This document shows positions 1 to 10,859 of a stretch of 64,000 nucleotides of DNA, piece by piece; the first letter of the stretch is position 1; every line of letters starts with the position of its first letter. Position numbers and translations under genes: made by a program. Location: the NCBI RefSeq assembly GCF_005502935.1, contig NZ_SCMP01000013.1, positions 93,769-157,768 of the forward strand, written 5' to 3'. Under the pieces are notes generated by a model. It had not been told where the DNA came from. It made no database searches and saw only the letters and a list, made by a program, of their open reading frames with translations. The stretch comes from Pseudomonas sp. 2FG (GTDB lineage: Bacteria; Pseudomonadota; Gammaproteobacteria; Pseudomonadales; Pseudomonadaceae).

Positions 1-308
1 GGGCGCGAACGGCAAGCTCGGCTGTAACAGTTTGAGACGGCTTGAGACAGCCCTGGAACAGGCCGCCATGGCAGTTTCCAGGTGCTGCGCGAGCTTCTGT
101 CGCAGAGTTGTACAGCTGTCGCGAATTTAAACGCCGGGCGCCCGAATCCTAGACCTGAATATCGTCATTAAAATCGCTCATCCAGCTGATTTATAAGAGT
201 TTTATAAACGCTGGCATGCAATGTGTATTTGCCATGACAGTCGCACTCCTATGTAGCTGGGCAGTGGCGCCAATCATAAGAAAAAACCGTGGAGGTCTGA
301 TTTTGAAG
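1..308 (+). promoter_or_regulatory. Upstream region of the amine dehydrogenase operon
   Basis: No convincing coding sequence is visible here. The stretch holds a 10-bp tandem direct repeat (TTGAGACGGC at 32-41, TTGAGACAGC at 42-51). An AT-richer segment at about 190-212 contains two TTTATAA words and sits just upstream of qhpA. A GGAGG ribosome-binding sequence lies at 291-295. The AT-rich part is the likely promoter. The tandem repeat could be an activator site, since AraC-type regulators often bind direct repeats, but this is only inference. Confidence 0.4.
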
Positions 309-1886
309 ATGACACTACTCCGGCATTACCTGAGCGTCGGAACGCTAACGCTGGCTATTGGTGCGGCGTTGCAATCGCCCCAGGCCATGGCTGCAAGGGA
401 TGGTGCCACCATCCTCAAAGAGACCTGTCAGGGGTGTCACATCCCGGAAGGTGACAAGGACCTGAGCCGCATCAGTCATCAGCGTAAAACGCCCGAGGGC
501 TGGCTGATGAGCATCGCGCGGATGCAGATCATGCATGGCCTGCAGATCAACGACGAGGATCGCCGCTCCCTGGTGAAATACCTCGCCGACAAGCAAGGCT
601 TGGCACCCAGCGAAACCGATGGCGTGCGTTACGCCTTGGAGCGCCGGCTGAACAGCGTCGAGCAGTTCGACGAAAAATTCACCCAGATGTGCGCGCGCTG
701 CCACTCCGGTGCGCGGGTGGCCCTGCAGCGTCGTCCGGCCAAAGAATGGGAACACCTGGTCAATTTCCACCTGGGGCAGTGGCCGTCGCTTGAGTACCAG
801 ATGATGGCCCGCGACCGCGACTGGCTGGATGTTGCGCTCAAAGAGGTGGTGCCTGAGCTGGCCAAAAAATACCCGCTGGACAGCCAGGCCTGGGCCGACT
901 GGCAGCAACAGCGCCCGGATGCGGCGAAATTGGCCGGCGGGTGGAGCTTCAGTGGCCACCTGCCGAGCAAGGGCGATGTACGCGGCCTGATGAGCGTCAC
1001 GGTCAGCGGCAAGGATGAATTCAAGGTCAGCCTCGAGGGCCAGTACGCCGACGGCAAAGCCTTTGCTGGCAGTGGTTCGGCCGTGCTGTTCAACGGCTAC
1101 GAGTGGCGCGCCAACCTCAAGGTCGACGGCGTCGCCATGCGCCAGGTGCTCGCCGCCAATGGCGGGGAAATCCGCGGGCGGATGTTCGAGACCGAGCACG
1201 ATGAGCGCGGCCTGGACTTCGTCGCCGCCAAACAAGGCACGGCGCGCCTGCTCTCGGTACAGCCGGAGTATCTCAAGGCCGGTAGCGAAACCGAACTGAC
1301 TTTGGTCGGCACTGGCTTGAGCGGTAAGCCGGTGTTCGGTGAAGGGGTCGAGCTGGTCTCGGTGCTGGAGCAGACCCCGGAGCGCGTGCGGGTCAAGGTC
1401 AAGGCCGCCGGCGATGCGCCGGTCGGCGTGCGGGTGGTCAGCCTGGGTGCGCTGAAGGGCGTGAACCTGGCGGTGTACCAGCAGATCAGTGAAGTCAAAG
1501 TGGTGCCGGCGTTCTCCGTGGCGCGGGTCGGCGACAACGGCGGTTCGACGCCCAAGGTGCAAGGTCGCTTCGAGGCCGAGGCCTGGGGCCAGGGTGCCGA
1601 CGGCAAGGCCTACCGCATCGGTTTCGTGCCGGCCACCTGGTCTGTGGCGCCCTTCGATGAGCGCGCGGCCGAAGACCAGGACGTCAAGTTCGCCGGTGTG
1701 ATGAGCGCCGAGGATGGCGTCTTCACCCCTGCTGGCGCCGGGCCGAACCCGGCACGCAAGATGTCCACCAACAACGCCGGCAATCTCAAGGTCATAGCCG
1801 CAGTCACCGAAGGCGAGCAGTCCCTCAAGGGTGAAGGCCAGATGATCGTGACCGTGCAACGCTGGAACAACCCACCCATCCCTTGA
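309..1886 (+). CDS. qhpA: Quinohemoprotein amine dehydrogenase, alpha (dihaem cytochrome c) subunit
   Basis: Large subunit of the periplasmic enzyme that oxidises primary amines to aldehydes and ammonia and passes electrons on through two c-type haems. From the ATG at 309 the 525-residue protein has a signal peptide (about 1-28, cleavage near QAMA) and two haem-attachment motifs, CQGCH at 40-44 and CARCH at 128-132. A long beta-rich region typical of this family follows. GGAGG at 291-295 is 13 nt from ATG 309 but only 7 nt from an in-frame TTG at 303, so translation may begin two codons earlier. First gene of qhpA-D-C-B. The order and the perfectly matched gamma subunit downstream make the assignment firm. 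Confidence 0.93.
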   Translation: MTLLRHYLSVGTLTLAIGAALQSPQAMAARDGATILKETCQGCHIPEGDKDLSRISHQRKTPEGWLMSIARMQIMHGLQINDEDRRSLVKYLADKQGLAPSETDGVRYALERRLNSVEQFDEKFTQMCARCHSGARVALQRRPAKEWEHLVNFHLGQWPSLEYQMMARDRDWLDVALKEVVPELAKKYPLDSQAWADWQQQRPDAAKLAGGWSFSGHLPSKGDVRGLMSVTVSGKDEFKVSLEGQYADGKAFAGSGSAVLFNGYEWRANLKVDGVAMRQVLAANGGEIRGRMFETEHDERGLDFVAAKQGTARLLSVQPEYLKAGSETELTLVGTGLSGKPVFGEGVELVSVLEQTPERVRVKVKAAGDAPVGVRVVSLGALKGVNLAVYQQISEVKVVPAFSVARVGDNGGSTPKVQGRFEAEAWGQGADGKAYRIGFVPATWSVAPFDERAAEDQDVKFAGVMSAEDGVFTPAGAGPNPARKMSTNNAGNLKVIAAVTEGEQSLKGEGQMIVTVQRWNNPPIP

Positions 1887-1959
1887 GCGCGCAGCACCTG
1901 GGCGGGCGCCGCCCGCTCAGGCCTGAACGGCTGGATTGAGACGATTCTCGGAGGTTGTA

Positions 1960-3390
1960 ATGGGCGCAATTTTGAATTTGGTGGAACGCAATCTGCACGA
2001 AGTGAAGGTCGATGCAGAGCGCATGTTGTTCCACATTCCCAGCAGTTCGCTGTTTCAGACGGATGAGCTGACGGGCGGCATTATCGATGCACTGCGTGAG
2101 CAGGGTTGCTCCTCGGCTGAGCTGGTGCAACGGCTGGCCGGGCGGTTTGCCGATGCCGAGGTGAACGAAACGCTGCGCGACCTGATGGCGCTGGAGGTGG
2201 TCAGCGACGGCTCGCCGCTGACGCCGGACATCACCGCCAAACGTGTTGAACGTATTGCCTTGAATACCCTGGTGCTGAACGTCAACACCGGCTGCAACCT
2301 GAGCTGCACCTATTGCTACAAGGAAGACCTGGACAAGCCGTCTGCCGGCAAGAAGATGCAGCTGGACACCGCCATCGCCTCGGTGGAGATGCTGCTCAAG
2401 GAGTCGCCGGACGAGCAACGCTACACCGTGGTGTTCTTCGGCGGCGAGCCGCTGAGCAACCGCAAGCTGATCGAACAGATGGTCGACTACTGCGAGCAGC
2501 GCTTCGCCGAGCTGGGTAAGTTTGTCGAGTTCGTCATGACCACCAACGCCACCTTGCTGACCGAAGAAGTGGCCGACTACCTGAATCGTCACCGTTTCGG
2601 TCTGTCCATCAGCATCGATGGGCCGAAGACCGTGCATGACCGCAACCGCATCACGGTGGGCGGGCAGGGCACCTATGAGGTGGTCAGGAAAAAAGCCGAG
2701 ATGCTCCTGGCGCGCTACGACAGTCGGCCGGTTGGCGCCCGGGTGACCCTGACGCGGGGCATCACCGACGTCGAGCACATCTGGGATCACCTGTTCAATG
2801 AGTTGGGGTTTGCCGAAGTCGGCTTTGCCCCGGTGACCTCGGGCGACCTCAGCGACTTCAACCTCACGTCCGAAGAGCTGGTCGAGGTCTTCGCCAATAT
2901 GAAGGCGCTCGGCCGGCGTTATCTGGAGGCCGCGCTGGAGCACCGCAACATCGGCTTTTCCAACCTCCACCAGCTGATCACCGACATCCACGAAGGCCAC
3001 AAGAAGGCGCTGCCATGCGGTGCCGGGCTGAAGATGCTGGCGGTCGACCACAAGGGTGAGCTGAACCTCTGCCACCGTTTTACCGGCTCGGACCTGCCGA
3101 CCTTCGGCAACGTCCATGAGGGGGTAAAACAGGTGGAACTGGGCGACTTCCTCTCCAAGCGTCTGGACCGGACCGACACCGGCTGCGAAAGCTGCCGCAT
3201 CCGCAACCTGTGTTCCGGCGGTTGCTACCACGAGAGCTACGCGCGCTACGGCGACCCAACCCACCCGACCTATCACTACTGCGATCTGATGCGCGACTGG
3301 GTGGACTTCGGCATCGAAGTCTACAGCCGCATCATGGCCGGCAACCCGGCCTTCATCAGCAGCTATATCACTCCGCGGAAGGCGAAATGA
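1960..3390 (+). CDS. qhpD: Radical SAM/SPASM maturase of the amine dehydrogenase gamma subunit
   Basis: Cytosolic radical SAM enzyme of the QhpD family, known to form the three Cys-to-Asp/Glu thioether cross-links in the small gamma subunit. The 476-residue protein has an N-terminal PqqD-like peptide-binding segment and the radical SAM motif CNLSCTYC (Cys112, 116, 119) followed by FFGGEPL. A C-terminal SPASM region has clustered cysteines ([23 protein letters not shown]) for auxiliary Fe-S clusters. The ATG at 1960 is preceded by GGAGG at 1950-1954; an in-frame TTG at 1936 is less likely. Its stop lies one base before the qhpC start, so enzyme and substrate are translationally linked. Confidence 0.95.
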   Translation: MGAILNLVERNLHEVKVDAERMLFHIPSSSLFQTDELTGGIIDALREQGCSSAELVQRLAGRFADAEVNETLRDLMALEVVSDGSPLTPDITAKRVERIALNTLVLNVNTGCNLSCTYCYKEDLDKPSAGKKMQLDTAIASVEMLLKESPDEQRYTVVFFGGEPLSNRKLIEQMVDYCEQRFAELGKFVEFVMTTNATLLTEEVADYLNRHRFGLSISIDGPKTVHDRNRITVGGQGTYEVVRKKAEMLLARYDSRPVGARVTLTRGITDVEHIWDHLFNELGFAEVGFAPVTSGDLSDFNLTSEELVEVFANMKALGRRYLEAALEHRNIGFSNLHQLITDIHEGHKKALPCGAGLKMLAVDHKGELNLCHRFTGSDLPTFGNVHEGVKQVELGDFLSKRLDRTDTGCESCRIRNLCSGGCYHESYARYGDPTHPTYHYCDLMRDWVDFGIEVYSRIMAGNPAFISSYITPRKAK

Positions 3391-3391
3391 G

Positions 3392-3715
3392 ATGAAGCAT
3401 CTGAAGCCGATCAATAACAAAGCACAAAAATTGCAACAGGCCGCCCAGGAAGACCGTATCGAGGAGGTGCTGGCGATGAGCACCGTGGTTGGCTGTGCCT
3501 CGACCACCGACCCGGGTTGGGAAATCGATGCCTTCGGTGGCGTCAGCTCGCTCTGCCAGCCGATGGAAGCCGACTTGTATGGTTGCTCCGACCCTTGCTG
3601 GTGGCCCGCCCAGGTGCCGGACATGATGAGCACCTACCCGGACTGGAACAAGGATGCGATCAGCTCCAATGAGAGCTGGCGCAACCTTGACACCGTATTC
3701 CCGAAAGACAAGTAG
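3392..3715 (+). CDS. qhpC: Quinohemoprotein amine dehydrogenase, gamma subunit precursor (CTQ cofactor)
   Basis: Catalytic small subunit, carrying cysteine tryptophylquinone. The 107-residue precursor has no Sec signal but a 28-residue leader. If the mature chain starts at Met29, the known cross-link pairs fall exactly where expected: Cys7-Glu16, Cys27-Asp33, Cys41-Asp49 and the CTQ pair Cys37-Trp43. The mature length is then 79 residues. The cross-links are made by QhpD, encoded one base upstream. In characterised systems the leader is removed by a subtilisin-like protease (QhpE) after cross-linking, and export uses an ABC transporter (QhpF); neither gene is in this window. The qhpD 3' end supplies a GGAAGG ribosome-binding sequence. 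Confidence 0.95.
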   Translation: MKHLKPINNKAQKLQQAAQEDRIEEVLAMSTVVGCASTTDPGWEIDAFGGVSSLCQPMEADLYGCSDPCWWPAQVPDMMSTYPDWNKDAISSNESWRNLDTVFPKDK

Positions 3716-3760
3716 TCGGTCAAGAACTAGTCGGCCCAGAACAAGAAGAGGAATTCCGCT

Positions 3761-4885
3761 ATGTCGTTCAAGCACTCCGGCACCATCGCTGCCGCATTAG
3801 CCGCGCTGGTCACTTCCTGGTCCGTGGCGGCGTTGGCCGAAACCGGCCCCGCCCTGCAGTCAGGCCACGAATACATGGTCGTGGGCAACTACCCGAACAA
3901 CCTGCACCTGGTCGATACCCAGACCGACAAGCTGTATAAAACCTGCACCCTGCCGGATGCCTTCGGCCCGGGTACCGCGCAGATCGCTCCGGACCATAAG
4001 ACCGCTTACATCCTCAACAACCACTACGGGGACATCTACGGCGTCGATCTGGACAGCTGCAAGCTGGTGTTCCATGCCGCCCTGGCGCAGAAGCCCGGCG
4101 AACGTGCGCGGGCGCTGTTCTCGATCGCCATCAGCCCGGATGGCAAGGAGATCTACAGCGTCGTCAACCCGACCCAGTTGGGGCTCGACCACTATGAGGT
4201 GCAAGCACCGCGGCTGCAGGTCTATGCCGCCGATGGCGGGCTGGCGGCCAAACCGCTGCGCAGCTTCCCGGCACCGCGCCAGGTGACGGTGATGCAAACC
4301 GGTGATGACGGCACGCTGTATATGGCCGGCGCCGACATCTACAAGGTCGATGTGAACACCGGCAAGGTCGGCGTGGCAGTGCCCAGCCGTAACTGGAAGC
4401 GCCCGCTCTACAGCCCGCCGGATGTGCTCTACGCCTGGGCGCAGCAGCCACCTACGCGGGACTTCAGCATTCTCTACACCGCGGCCAAGTTCAAGGATGA
4501 GAAGCAGGACATGGCGACTGCCGAGTTCGTCTATGGCTTCTTCAATATCGACCTGGCCACCGGCAAGAGCGAGACCGTGGATTTTGCGCCGCTGACGGAG
4601 ATCTACTTCACCGCCATGCGCTCACCGAAGGACCCGAACCTGATCTACGGTGTGCTCAACCGCCTGACCAAGTACGACATCAAGCAGAAGAAACTGCTGG
4701 AAGTAGGTGAGCTGGATCACTCCTACTACTGCGTTGCGCTGAACAAGTCGGGGAGCAAGGTCTATCTGACTGGCACCTTCAATGATGTGGCGGTGTATGA
4801 CGCCGACTCGTTGAAGAAGCTGACTAATATCAAGTTGCCTGGCGGCGACATGGCGATCGCCACTTCGCAAATCTTCACCCGTTAA
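3761..4885 (+). CDS. qhpB: Quinohemoprotein amine dehydrogenase, beta (propeller) subunit
   Basis: Periplasmic beta subunit, a seven-bladed YVTN-type beta-propeller that packs against the alpha and gamma subunits and helps form the active site. The 374-residue precursor has a signal peptide (about 1-27, cleavage after AALAE or just before it). Recurrent blade strands follow, such as HLVDTQTDKLYKTC, AIAPDHKTAYIL and AVYDADSLKKLTNI. GAGGAA lies upstream of the start. It is the last gene of the qhp cluster, 45 bp after qhpC, and is followed by a GC-rich hairpin. Confidence 0.93.
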   Translation: MSFKHSGTIAAALAALVTSWSVAALAETGPALQSGHEYMVVGNYPNNLHLVDTQTDKLYKTCTLPDAFGPGTAQIAPDHKTAYILNNHYGDIYGVDLDSCKLVFHAALAQKPGERARALFSIAISPDGKEIYSVVNPTQLGLDHYEVQAPRLQVYAADGGLAAKPLRSFPAPRQVTVMQTGDDGTLYMAGADIYKVDVNTGKVGVAVPSRNWKRPLYSPPDVLYAWAQQPPTRDFSILYTAAKFKDEKQDMATAEFVYGFFNIDLATGKSETVDFAPLTEIYFTAMRSPKDPNLIYGVLNRLTKYDIKQKKLLEVGELDHSYYCVALNKSGSKVYLTGTFNDVAVYDADSLKKLTNIKLPGGDMAIATSQIFTR

Positions 4886-4891
4886 ACCTGC

Positions 4892-4914
4892 GGCGCCGGC
4901 ATGATCGCGGCGCC
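4892..4914 (+). terminator. GC-rich hairpin after qhpB
   Basis: GGCGCCG at 4892-4898 pairs perfectly with CGGCGCC at 4908-4914 across a 9-nt loop, seven bases after the qhpB stop. There is no U-run behind it, so it may be a weak terminator or an mRNA-stabilising 3' hairpin rather than a strong intrinsic terminator. Confidence 0.4.
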
Positions 4915-4951
4915 TCTAGTCAGTGCAGAACAGGCGCTTGCATTCATCTAT

Positions 4952-4978
4952 TAAATACAAACACCTAATAAATACAAA
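4952..4978 (+). repeat. 10-bp direct repeat before the acyl-CoA ligase start
   Basis: TAAATACAAA occurs exactly at 4952-4961 and 4969-4978, a 17-bp period, within an A/T-rich stretch ending 12 nt before the ligase ATG at 4991. Direct repeats of this spacing are typical of AraC-family sites, and an AraC-type gene lies one gene downstream. The second copy is so near the start codon that it could also affect translation. Confidence 0.4.
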
Positions 4979-4990
4979 AGTGGAATCACG

Positions 4991-6694
<1,704 letters not shown>

Positions 6695-6793
6695 GGACGG
6701 CTGGTGGCGACAGGATACCCAGTGCAGACTAGCGCTTTGCGGCAGCCGCAGCGGCTGCGCGCTGGCCCGCAACCGCTAAGCAGCCCCGTCACC

Positions 6794-7813
6794 ATGAGCG
6801 TCGAAAAAGGCACCATCTCCGTCAAACAGGTCAATGAAGCCTTGCTTGAGCTGCGCCGGCGGGGGGGCGACGAACTGCCCCTGCTGACCCAGGCGGGGAT
6901 TGCTCCCGAGCTGCTGACGAAACCCTATGGGCGGGTTTCGTCCGTGGCTTACTCGCGGCTCTGGCTGTTGATCGCCCAAGCCATGGACGATGAGTTCTTC
7001 GGCATGAACGCGCGGCGGATGAAGGTCGGCAGCTTCGCCTTCATGTGCCGCACGGCCCTGCACGAACCGATGCTCGAAGGGGCGCTGAACGCTGCGCTGC
7101 GCTTTCTCTCGCTGGTGTTCGATGACCTGCAACCGCTGCTGACGCGCAAGGGCGGGTTGGCGGAAATCAGCCTGCGCGAGCCGGCCGAGTCGCAGTGCCG
7201 GGCCTTCGCCTACTTCACCCTGTGGATGATAGTGCACGGGCTGGCCTGCTGGCTGACGGGGCGGCGCATCCCGATTCTGGCGCTCGACCTGCGCTGCACG
7301 GCGCCGGACTACCTCGAAGACTACCGGGTGATGTTCACCGACAATCTGCGCTTCTCCCGGCGCCAGAGTCGCCTGCTGTTCAAGGCCGAATGGCTGGATC
7401 TGCCGGTGCGCCGCAGCCAGCAGGAGCTGCGGGGTTTTCTCGCCGGCGCGCCGGCGAACATCCTGGTCAAGTACCGCGACCCGCAGAGTCTGGCGGCCCG
7501 CATCAAAGCCTATCTGCGCAGCATCAAGCCCGAGCGCTGGCCGGATTTCGAGGCGCTGGCCGGGCACTTCTTCATGGCCGCCTCGACCCTGCGGCGCAAG
7601 CTGGCGTTGGAAGGGCAGTCCTATCAGTCGCTGAAGGATCAGGTCCGCCGCGATCTGGCCATCGCCCGGCTGGACAACGGCGATGGCAACTTCAGCGACC
7701 TGGCTTTCGAGTTGGGTTTTGCCGATACCAGCGCCTTTTACAAGGCGTTCAAGAAGTGGACCGGCTCCACCCCAGGTCAGTACCGCGCGATCATGCCCTC
7801 GGACTCGTCCTGA
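6794..7813 (+). CDS. AraC-family transcriptional regulator, possible regulator of the qhp cluster
   Basis: Probable activator. The N-terminal part (about 20-210) is an arabinose-binding-like domain as in OruR/ArgR-type regulators. The C-terminal 100 residues contain two helix-turn-helices, including FFMAASTLRRKLALEGQSYQSLKDQVRRD and the signature FSDLAFELGFADTSAFYKAFKKWTGSTPGQYR (positions about 235-335). Start is uncertain. The ATG at 6794 gives the usual length of about 340 residues but has no clear ribosome-binding site. An in-frame GTG at 6704 has GAGGA at 6693-6697 and would add 30 unconserved-looking residues. The known qhp regulator QhpR is of this family, so this is its best candidate here. 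Confidence 0.82.
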   Translation: MSVEKGTISVKQVNEALLELRRRGGDELPLLTQAGIAPELLTKPYGRVSSVAYSRLWLLIAQAMDDEFFGMNARRMKVGSFAFMCRTALHEPMLEGALNAALRFLSLVFDDLQPLLTRKGGLAEISLREPAESQCRAFAYFTLWMIVHGLACWLTGRRIPILALDLRCTAPDYLEDYRVMFTDNLRFSRRQSRLLFKAEWLDLPVRRSQQELRGFLAGAPANILVKYRDPQSLAARIKAYLRSIKPERWPDFEALAGHFFMAASTLRRKLALEGQSYQSLKDQVRRDLAIARLDNGDGNFSDLAFELGFADTSAFYKAFKKWTGSTPGQYRAIMPSDSS

Positions 7814-7926
7814 GCAGCCCACTCGCCCTGAATCGCGATTAACCCCTGCCGTATTCCTGCCCGCCGTCCAGCGGCTCTGGAGCCCGGGCGGCGGCTATTT
7901 AGCTCCCCGGGTAATCCCCCCTGAAA

Positions 7927-10407
7927 TCAGCGCTCGGCTATTAATCTTTCGTGAACAAATTCCTTAAATTGTTCGGCTGGCAGTGCTGGGGAAAACAGAT
8001 AGCCTTGGAAGGCCTGGCAGCCATGATTGACCAGAAAGGTGCGCTGAGCCTCTGTCTCCACACCTTCTGCAATCACCGCAAGACCCAAACTCTGGCTCAA
8101 GCTTACAATCGCGCAGGCGATGGCAGCATCGTTAGGATCAATCAGCACATCCCTGACGAAGGACTGGTCGATTTTAAGTTCATCTAACGGAAGGCTCTTC
8201 AGGTAAGACAGCGACGAGTAGCCGGTTCCGAAATCGTCTAAGGAGAGGCCTATGCCGTTCTCTTTCAATTCGACCATTTTGGCGACGGTATTTTCTACAT
8301 CCTCTATCAGCAAGCCTTCGGTCAGCTCCAGTTTCAACTTCTCTGGATCGGCACCGGTGTATTTCAGTACTGAGAGCACTTCCTCAACGAAGTCCGGATG
8401 GTGAAACTGACGGGCGCTGACATTCACTGCCATGCTCAGCCGGGCGGTTTCTGGATGTTTTGCCCAAGCTACCAACTGAGCACAAGCAGTTTCCAGCACC
8501 CAACGGCCTAACGGCAGAATCAGCCCTGTTTCCTCCGCCACTGGAATGAACTCAACTGGCGATACGGTTCCGCGTTCAGGATGCTGCCAGCGCACAAGCG
8601 CCTCTGCCCCTATGATGCAGCCTCCATTATTCAACTGCGGCTGGAAATGAAGCAGGAATTCCTTTCTCTGCAAGCCTTGGCGTAAGTCTGCTTCCAGTCT
8701 GACGCGTGCCGTGGCAACCGCCTGCATTTCCGGATCGAAGAAACGCATGGTATTACGGCCCGCCGCCTTGGCGCGATACATCGCCAGGTCAGCGCGTTTC
8801 ATAATATCGTCCACAGTGTTTAGCTGACCCTGAAACAGGGCAATGCCGACGCTGGGGGTGCTGTGGTGCTCATAACCATCCAGTTGGTAGGAAATGTTGA
8901 GCGAACTGAGAATTTTCTCGCCGATAGCCTTGGCCTGGACAGCTGCTTCTGGAGGGTTCTCATTAAGATCTTCCAGCAAGACCACGAATTCGTCTCCGCC
9001 CAGGCGGGCCACGGTGTCGCTCTCGCGTATGCAGCCGGAGAGACGCAGAGCAACTTGCCGCAGCAACATGTCGCCTCTGTCATGCCCCAGTGTGTCGTTC
9101 AGCGCCTTGAAGTTATCTAGATCAATAAGTATTACCGCGCTCGTATGTAGACTGCGGGCGCTGCCCGCCAGCGCGTGCTGTAATCGGTCCAACATAAGTC
9201 GCCTGTTGGCCAGCCCGGTCAACTGATCGTAGAAGGCCAAACGCGTGACCTCTTGCTCTGCTGACTTGCGGTGGGTGATGTCGGTGTTAATCGACAGAAC
9301 AGACTGCGGTTGGCCACGGTCGTCTCTCACTAGAGTTCGGTGGCTTTCAAGCGTGATGGTGCAGCCATCCTGGCGTCGAAGCGTGACCTCACCAGCCCAA
9401 TCGCCAGTTTCTATCAAGCTATTAGTGGCCAGATTGAAAGCGCTATGGCCTTGGTAGATTAACTCCTGTGCCGATTTGCCGAGTGCCTCTTCCTTTGACA
9501 AGCCGTAGAGACGCTCGGCACTCTTGTTCCAGTACAAAATGCGGTGATCCATCCCGTGAACGACAATGGCATCCTGGGCCTTGTCCAGCAACGATGCTTG
9601 CTGGCGGAACTGCTTCTCGCTTTCGCTCAGCTCTACAAGGTAGCCCTCCCTTTCGGCTGCATGCGACTCCATTTCGCGCTTGATCTTGCGCCCGTAAGTA
9701 ACGGCCGCACTGACCATTAGCAGCACGAACGCCATGATTCCATACTCGACCCGGCGCAGTACCTCGACCGATTCCAGCTCCTCCTCTAGAAGCTTGCCTT
9801 GAATTAGGCCGACGCGCTCCCGCACAGTAGCGAGTGAGGCGAGCAACTTGGCATACTTCCTGTCCATTGTTGCCATGCGCTTGCCGGCATTGTCCGACTG
9901 GCCCTCCCTGAAGTAAGAAAATATCAGCAAGGCCTCATCGACCATTTTCACCATCGCAACGTCGACTGCATCCACCTCATCCTTCAATGCAAGAGTGAAG
10001 GTTTGGATGTCTGCACTGCGCTCAACTTGATTAGCGATCCGAGCTTGTAGCTGTTCTTTGGCCATTGCCAAATGCTCGTTGAAGGCACGCAGCGCTTCAC
10101 TCATGTTCCGTGATTCGGCTTCGACCTCATGTGTATCGAACACATTGTTGCCCGGTGCATTGACTTCGGAGGCCAAGCTGCCCAGCGTTGAATAGCTCGA
10201 CAGCTGTTGGACCCACGACTGGTTTGCCTTGATGGAACGGTGATAAGTGTCGACAATCTGGTGATTCAAGAGCACGCCCAGCACAACAACCAGCACGTCG
10301 AAACCCGCAAGGAAAAAATACATACGGTGCCATTTTTTCGAGCTCGAATTATTTGGGCTGGCGAGCATATTTTGCTTTGCGGCGCTTTCACTTTTGAAAA
10401 AATCCAT
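7927..10407 (-). CDS. Membrane-bound PAS-GGDEF-EAL cyclic-di-GMP protein
   Basis: 826-residue inner-membrane signalling protein. Two membrane segments (about 28-50 and 220-240) flank a periplasmic helical sensor region. A PAS domain follows (about 260-375), with its PAC end at SINTDITHRKSAEQEV. The GGDEF domain has an intact RLGGDEF near residues 467-473 and an RESD inhibitory site five residues before it. The EAL domain shows EALVRW, LDDFGTGYSS and VIAEGVETE. Both catalytic domains look active, so it may make and degrade c-di-GMP depending on signal. GGAG lies eight bases before the ATG. It is transcribed alone, convergent with the AraC gene. Confidence 0.92.
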   Translation of the reverse strand: MDFFKSESAAKQNMLASPNNSSSKKWHRMYFFLAGFDVLVVVLGVLLNHQIVDTYHRSIKANQSWVQQLSSYSTLGSLASEVNAPGNNVFDTHEVEAESRNMSEALRAFNEHLAMAKEQLQARIANQVERSADIQTFTLALKDEVDAVDVAMVKMVDEALLIFSYFREGQSDNAGKRMATMDRKYAKLLASLATVRERVGLIQGKLLEEELESVEVLRRVEYGIMAFVLLMVSAAVTYGRKIKREMESHAAEREGYLVELSESEKQFRQQASLLDKAQDAIVVHGMDHRILYWNKSAERLYGLSKEEALGKSAQELIYQGHSAFNLATNSLIETGDWAGEVTLRRQDGCTITLESHRTLVRDDRGQPQSVLSINTDITHRKSAEQEVTRLAFYDQLTGLANRRLMLDRLQHALAGSARSLHTSAVILIDLDNFKALNDTLGHDRGDMLLRQVALRLSGCIRESDTVARLGGDEFVVLLEDLNENPPEAAVQAKAIGEKILSSLNISYQLDGYEHHSTPSVGIALFQGQLNTVDDIMKRADLAMYRAKAAGRNTMRFFDPEMQAVATARVRLEADLRQGLQRKEFLLHFQPQLNNGGCIIGAEALVRWQHPERGTVSPVEFIPVAEETGLILPLGRWVLETACAQLVAWAKHPETARLSMAVNVSARQFHHPDFVEEVLSVLKYTGADPEKLKLELTEGLLIEDVENTVAKMVELKENGIGLSLDDFGTGYSSLSYLKSLPLDELKIDQSFVRDVLIDPNDAAIACAIVSLSQSLGLAVIAEGVETEAQRTFLVNHGCQAFQGYLFSPALPAEQFKEFVHERLIAER

Positions 10408-10812
10408 TTCACGGTCTCCAAATACAATCTCTCTAAATGGGCCAATAAAAGTGATTTTCGGAAACTAATTAACCTATTCTGCCGGCACCCTAAACCTGAG
10501 AATAAACTGCACTTAGCATTAACCAACCGCTTTCGCTGTTCTGGGCTCACGTTGCTTTTCGTAAGCGGAAGTTCCCGAGACAAGCAATAGCTACCCTAGG
10601 TTCGTTGGAAGTACATTTCGCTGGCAAACCGGGATGAGTCGATACATGGACAACGCTGTTCTTGTCCACCGGCTTGTGTGAATGGCCGATAAGGGCCAAC
10701 TCCTGCCAGTGGTGAGCTGCTCAGTTGCCAATGATGCTCAGTCTCTCCAGCCTGAAAGATGAAAAATAAATCAGTGATGTCGGAGAGCCGCTCGGTGCGA
10801 GCCCCCAAGGGA
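10408..10812. other. Gene-poor spacer between the GGDEF-EAL gene and gfa
   Basis: About 400 bp without a convincing gene. The part next to 10407 is A/T-rich (for example TAATTAACC near 10465) and probably holds the promoter of the minus-strand GGDEF-EAL gene. A 70-codon minus-strand frame at 10596-10808 has no ribosome-binding site or recognisable domain and was not called. No repeat or RNA gene was recognised. Confidence 0.4.
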
Positions 10813-10855
10813 CAAAAGGGTCAGAGCGACTTACGCTCGCAAATGGCTCTGAGCC
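10813..10855 (-). terminator. Rho-independent terminator of gfa
   Basis: Read on the minus strand, GGGCTCAGAGC pairs with GCTCTGACCC (one bulged base) across a loop of about 17 nt and is followed by TTTTG. It begins a few bases after the gfa stop codon. Confidence 0.7.
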
Positions 10856-10859
10856 CGCT

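Noticed and set aside
205..232. Sigma-54 promoter upstream of qhpA (TGGCAT followed by TTGCC)
   Set aside because: The spacing between the two words is too long for a -24/-12 element.
1825..3633. 602-codon minus-strand frame opposite qhpD and qhpC
   Set aside because: Antisense shadow of well-supported qhp genes; composition rich in His/Val/Gln as is usual for such shadows.
10596..10808. 70-codon minus-strand frame in the gene-poor spacer
   Set aside because: No Shine-Dalgarno sequence, no domain, and irregular composition; kept as part of the spacer.
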